From Microcebus murinus (taxonomy: Eukaryota; Chordata; Mammalia; Primates; Cheirogaleidae): a DNA stretch of 64,000 nt. The translations under genes were made by a program, and so were the position numbers. The stretch lies in assembly GCF_040939455.1 (NCBI RefSeq), contig NC_134115.1, positions 29,972,727-30,036,726 on the forward strand. Direction: 5' to 3'. The notes beneath the pieces were generated by a model. It was given only the letters and a program-made list of their open reading frames with translations, ran no database searches and was not told the DNA's origin. Each line of letters begins with the position of its first letter. The stretch's first letter is position 1. Shown one piece after another: positions 59,822 to 64,000 of this stretch.

Positions 59822-62754
59822 CCTCAAATATATGTATTATAGGGAGTCTGTACCAGTACTTGGGATTGCCTGGATCCTGGGGCAAAAGAACTTTGTTCCA
59901 CCTTCTAAGGCCACTGTTAAAATCAATGGGTCATCAATAGGGCAGTAGATATAACTGAGCAAAGGGAGTGGTGAATAACTGGAAAACAACAGTATGAGTG
60001 TGCTAGAGGCTGGAGTGTGGATTGGAGAAACCAATGGTGGACCCTGGGCAAATTATTCTGGGCACGTCTACTCAGACTTCAAACGATGGAGGTGGGTGAC
60101 AGTCGAGGTCCCCAAACTCTCTGCCAGTGATCTCTCACTGCAGAAGGCAGCCTGGTATCCACCAGAGTCCAGGGCACAGCCATCAGCTGTTCCGCCCAGT
60201 TTTATCTTTAAAATTCTTGTGGAACTTTTGTTTCGATCTCTAAGAAAGGGTGTACCTGCCTTGCAGATACATGAGAATTCAGTAAGAAGTAAACACCTTT
60301 TCCTTGATCAAATTGGGGTCGTGCCTTCCCAAGTTCTCATTTCCAGGTTTCTTATTCCTTGGTCAGGTGTGATTTTATATTTATCCTGTAAGGAGATGGT
60401 CCAGCGTGACCACTAACTCCCTATGAAGTCAGTGTGGAATGGTTAATCTATTCCACGACTCCCTACAAATATGGGGGCATGCCGGGGTGTGGTTCCTGGG
60501 TAATGTGCGCGCATTTTGGGGTGTGGTTCCTGGGTAATGTGCGTGCATTTTGATTGAGGATTTTTCCTGCAATCAGTGGTCTATTCTCACAATGTCCAGT
60601 GTGGTGGGAATGTGTAGGTTGAGAGGTAAGGAGGATGGAGAGCTGCTGTGGAAGGGAAGGTTCTGGGGCCCACAGGTATTGTCAGTGTCTCACAAGCAGA
60701 TTTATTATTCTACATTTGTGTTGACACTTTATTGCTCATTCATGCTGGAAGAGGAAAAAAAAGAAGCAAGCCAAAATTTTCATCACCCTCAGATTATTTT
60801 ATTTCAATGTGGAGACAGAAAACCTGGATTTGAGGCTGTTTCTGTTTTCTTATGAGTTGTTTGAACTTGGACACATCAGCTAATCTCGGTTACCTCAACT
60901 GCAAAAGGGCAGTTACAACAACAGCCTTCATGTGTCATTCACAGGGTTACTGGGAGAATGAATGAGTCAATGTATATGAGCAATGCTGCATGCATACACT
61001 GTAAATTCTAACTGCCTTGTAAGAATGAAGTGCCAGTGATGACTGCTACTTTCATTTGGGGTCAGGATCCTCTATTACTGCTGCCTGTTAACATCTATAA
61101 TCTCAAGCAATATTGAGTTTATTATTGTAAGAATGGCATAGCTTTGGGGTCTGTATTTTTTAAACCAAGGATTGTAATTTTAGGAATAATGGCATATTAA
61201 AAGGAGAGTCATATGGAAAACTGAAGACTTATGGTCAGCAGAGGGATAGTTAAAAAAGAAATAAGAAACAAAACTACTGGACTAGAAGGTAGGAGACTTA
61301 ACCTGTAGATCCTCAATTATCTTGAGCCATTACAGCACCATTCTGGGCCTCAGTTTCCTCAATCTGTAAAATGATGGTGTTTGATCCACTATTTCTTAAC
61401 TGAGATGAGTTTTGGAAGATCCCCAAAAGTAGAATTTTTGTTTTTTTTCTTGCTGTATTTCCAAGGCCTAGGAAAATATTTGGTATGAAGTAGGTACTCA
61501 ATAAATACATATATATTTTATGAATGAATACATTCAACTTTTTCAAAACTTGTAGGACTGGATCCACTTGAAATTCTCATGCAGTGTAGGGTACAGTGTA
61601 TATGTATACTTTAGAAAAGCCCTTTTGATCATTTTGCCAAGCACCCCTGGCTAAGAACCACCAAGAACCACTAACCTCAGCAATCTTCAAGGTCCCTTCA
61701 CATAGAGTTGCCAGATTTAGCAAATGAAAATACAGGAAACCCAGTTAAATTTGAATTTTAGAATAACAATGAATAATGTTTTAGTTTAAGTATGTGCCAT
61801 GCAGTAATTGGCTGCTGCCACTTATACAAACATAACCAGATTACGCTTCTGCTTAGGCTGATGATTAGGGCCAGTGAGTGGCACCTTGAAACTGGCCCAG
61901 ATTTGAAAATCAGACAGATAATCTTGGTTTGAGTCTCTCTGCCCTGACTGTGTGATCTTAGCAAATTGCTTAACTTCACTGGGCTCTGTAACTATAGTAT
62001 CTACCCTGTAGAGTTGGTGAAAGTATTAAACAGAATATAAGTATAATGCCCAGCACTTAGCAGGCATTTAATGAAGTTTAGTTATTATTACTATAGTTGA
62101 CCTGCTCGGCAGGTTTAAAGAAAAAAATTCAGTATCAATGAAATCTTTATTGACTGTACTGTAAACTAGTAAGTTGGCGCTCTGAAATGACCAAGATTAT
62201 AGATAATTGTTCTAGGTAGATCTTGGCAAAGTTAGGTTGAATGCTGACCTTCTATCAAACAATACTTCTATGTCTTGTGGAACAAAACCATACTAAAAAT
62301 TAACAGATCATGCAGAATAAATAAAGGAAGGAAGTTCTTTCATTCATTACAAAATGTCATTTGCTTAACTGACTTCTTTTGATGTCGAAGATAAATATTT
62401 GTTCAGGTTTTATAGGGTCACCATACACAGGAATAGGCTATTACTTGAGCAGAACTATTTCAATGCTGACCTGGTTTTTTTCTCTTCTAGGTTAAAAGCA
62501 TCTTTTTTTCCCTGGGGCTTTTGTTCTTTCTAGACATTTTAAATACATCTCCTCTGGCTGAGAAAATAGACGAATGTGCAGCAAATATGAAATGTTCATT
62601 AAAAGGAAACAATTCTCTCCAGAAACATCTATTTGGATAAAATCTTTAGATAATTTCATTATCGAATTTAAAGAGATATGGCTGGAAAATAAATTGACAA
62701 TTATATTTTCAACGGAGCTACTCTGATATCAACAAAATACTTAAAGCCATCTAT
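59822..62754. other. Probable KANK1 intron 1
   Basis: A 140-codon ORF at 59994-60416 has no recognisable domain. A 34-bp tandem duplication lies at 60484-60551, and MIR-like scraps at 60860-61000 and 61270-61520. Confidence 0.5.
61905..62100 (+). mobile_element. MIR SINE
   Basis: Sense MIR: ttgagtctctctgccctgac, then gatcttagcaaattgcttaa, then aatgcccagcacttagcagg. Confidence 0.7.
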
Positions 62755-63210
62755 GGTTATTTCATTGCTTATTCAATGGATATTTACTGTTGAACTCATA
62801 CCATATACTAGACACTGTGATAACTGCTGGGGACTGTCAGTGAACAAAACAGAACAAATCCCTGCTGTTGCAGAGCTTGCATTCTGGTATGGGGAGACAG
62901 ACATAAACATACTAAATAGGTGGGTTAATTCAGACATGGATGGTGATAAGTGCTATGGGAAGAGAAGAGGAGAAGGAAGATGGGACCATGTGAAGGGTTA
63001 GAGTGACAATTTTAGATAGCATGGTGACAGTGTGCCTCTCTGGGAGGGTGACTTTTGTGGACACACAGGAAGGAAGGAGCCATGCTGATCTGGGAAAAGG
63101 GGAACGTCATGCACAAGGCAGGAGCGTGCCTGGAGTGCTCCATGAGGAGCCAGGAGGCTAGTGAGGCCTGAGAGGAGAGAGGGAAGAGGAGGCTAGTAGG
63201 AGAAAAGACA
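62755..63210 (-). mobile_element. L2 LINE 3' fragment
   Basis: Reads ttattcaatggatatttact, then actagacactgtgataactg, then gtgaacaaaacagaacaaat, then ggtgataagtgctatgggaa. This is the usual appearance of the complement of an L2 3' end. Ancient. Confidence 0.75.
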
Positions 63211-63227
63211 GAGTCATTATTATCTTT

Positions 63228-63553
<326 letters not shown>

Positions 63554-63789
63554 ATTATTATCTTTATAATTGTGATAAAGCATTCCACAAACTTGTCTTT
63601 CAGTTTTGGGTTTCAGTTTATTTACTCTGTGACTGTAGGGAAATCTTAATCTACTTACATGGAATGATGGTTCTTCACTTGTATAGTGTGGATAGGTTAG
63701 AAATTTTTTTCACAAAACTATGATTAGAAGGAATCAGGATAGCTTAGAGATGTGTGTTAAATGGATAGCTCCGAGTTTATGTTTTGATT

Positions 63790-63970
63790 TTTTTACATAC
63801 TACATGTGTGTCCTTGAGCAGCTTACTTAACCTCTCAAGTTCCACCTCTGTGAAATGAGACAACTAAGAAGTGCCTCTTTTAAAGCTGTGATGGTTGCCT
63901 GAGAGGAGCCACATAAAATGCTTAGCACAGTGCTCAGCACATAGAAAGGACCAAACAAATTCATTATTAT
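63790..63970 (+). mobile_element. MIR SINE
   Basis: Sense MIR: ttgagcagcttacttaacct, then acctctgtgaaatgagacaa, then acagtgctcagcacatag. Confidence 0.75.
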
Positions 63971-64000
63971 TTGAAAAGACTAGAAAGATTAGATATTTTG

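Noticed and set aside
59994..60416. 140-codon + strand ORF
   Set aside because: No recognisable domain, ordinary intronic base composition, no evidence of splicing or a promoter. Treated as chance.

Overview
This is nuclear DNA from a mammal, most likely a lemur (strepsirrhine primate). The reasons are split coding exons with GT-AG introns, abundant dimeric Alu SINEs, MIR/L2 relics, an MLT1 LTR and hAT-Charlie/Tigger fossils. Most full-length Alus carry the extended linker between the two arms (an 'aattggccaacta' motif, then a TA run, then 'gaaaaaattagcc'), which I associate with lemur rather than human Alus. A 5'-truncated L1 tail at 24537-24858 looks like the strepsirrhine L1 3' UTR. The species cannot be fixed by eye.

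Bases 1 to about 34175 hold the 3' part of DOCK8 on the + strand: fifteen coding exons (412-33167), read without a frame break, encoding about 685 residues. Counted back from the stop on a 2099-residue protein, this is about residue 1414 to the end. The first five exons carry the helical region before the catalytic domain, the next nine the DHR-2 domain that activates CDC42, and the last exon the short C-terminal tail. A 3' UTR of about 1 kb follows.

The stretch from about 34.2 to 40.1 kb is intergenic and rich in old repeats. At 40160-40260 is a small, very CpG-dense island with a consensus NRF1 palindrome and, 60 bp further on, a strong + strand splice donor. The gene after DOCK8 in the same orientation in primates is KANK1, so I read this as the first exon and promoter of a long KANK1 transcript. 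If so, 40.3-64 kb is KANK1 intron 1. No KANK1 coding exon is visible. This part holds a full-length but inactivated mariner transposon (43749-45015), an RPL12 processed pseudogene with an Alu in its tail, two Tigger copies of one family in opposite orientations, and many Alus.

I see no operon-like or defence-like system and nothing that requires a new gene family. The most unusual items are structural. A shuffled block with two duplicated segments starts nine bases after a DOCK8 splice donor (3501-4694). A 63-bp, 95% identical inverted repeat (9814-10301) looks like a template-switch insertion. A 223-bp hAT element has a perfect 8-bp target duplication (22576-22814). The mariner and the NRF1/CpG promoter candidate complete the list.
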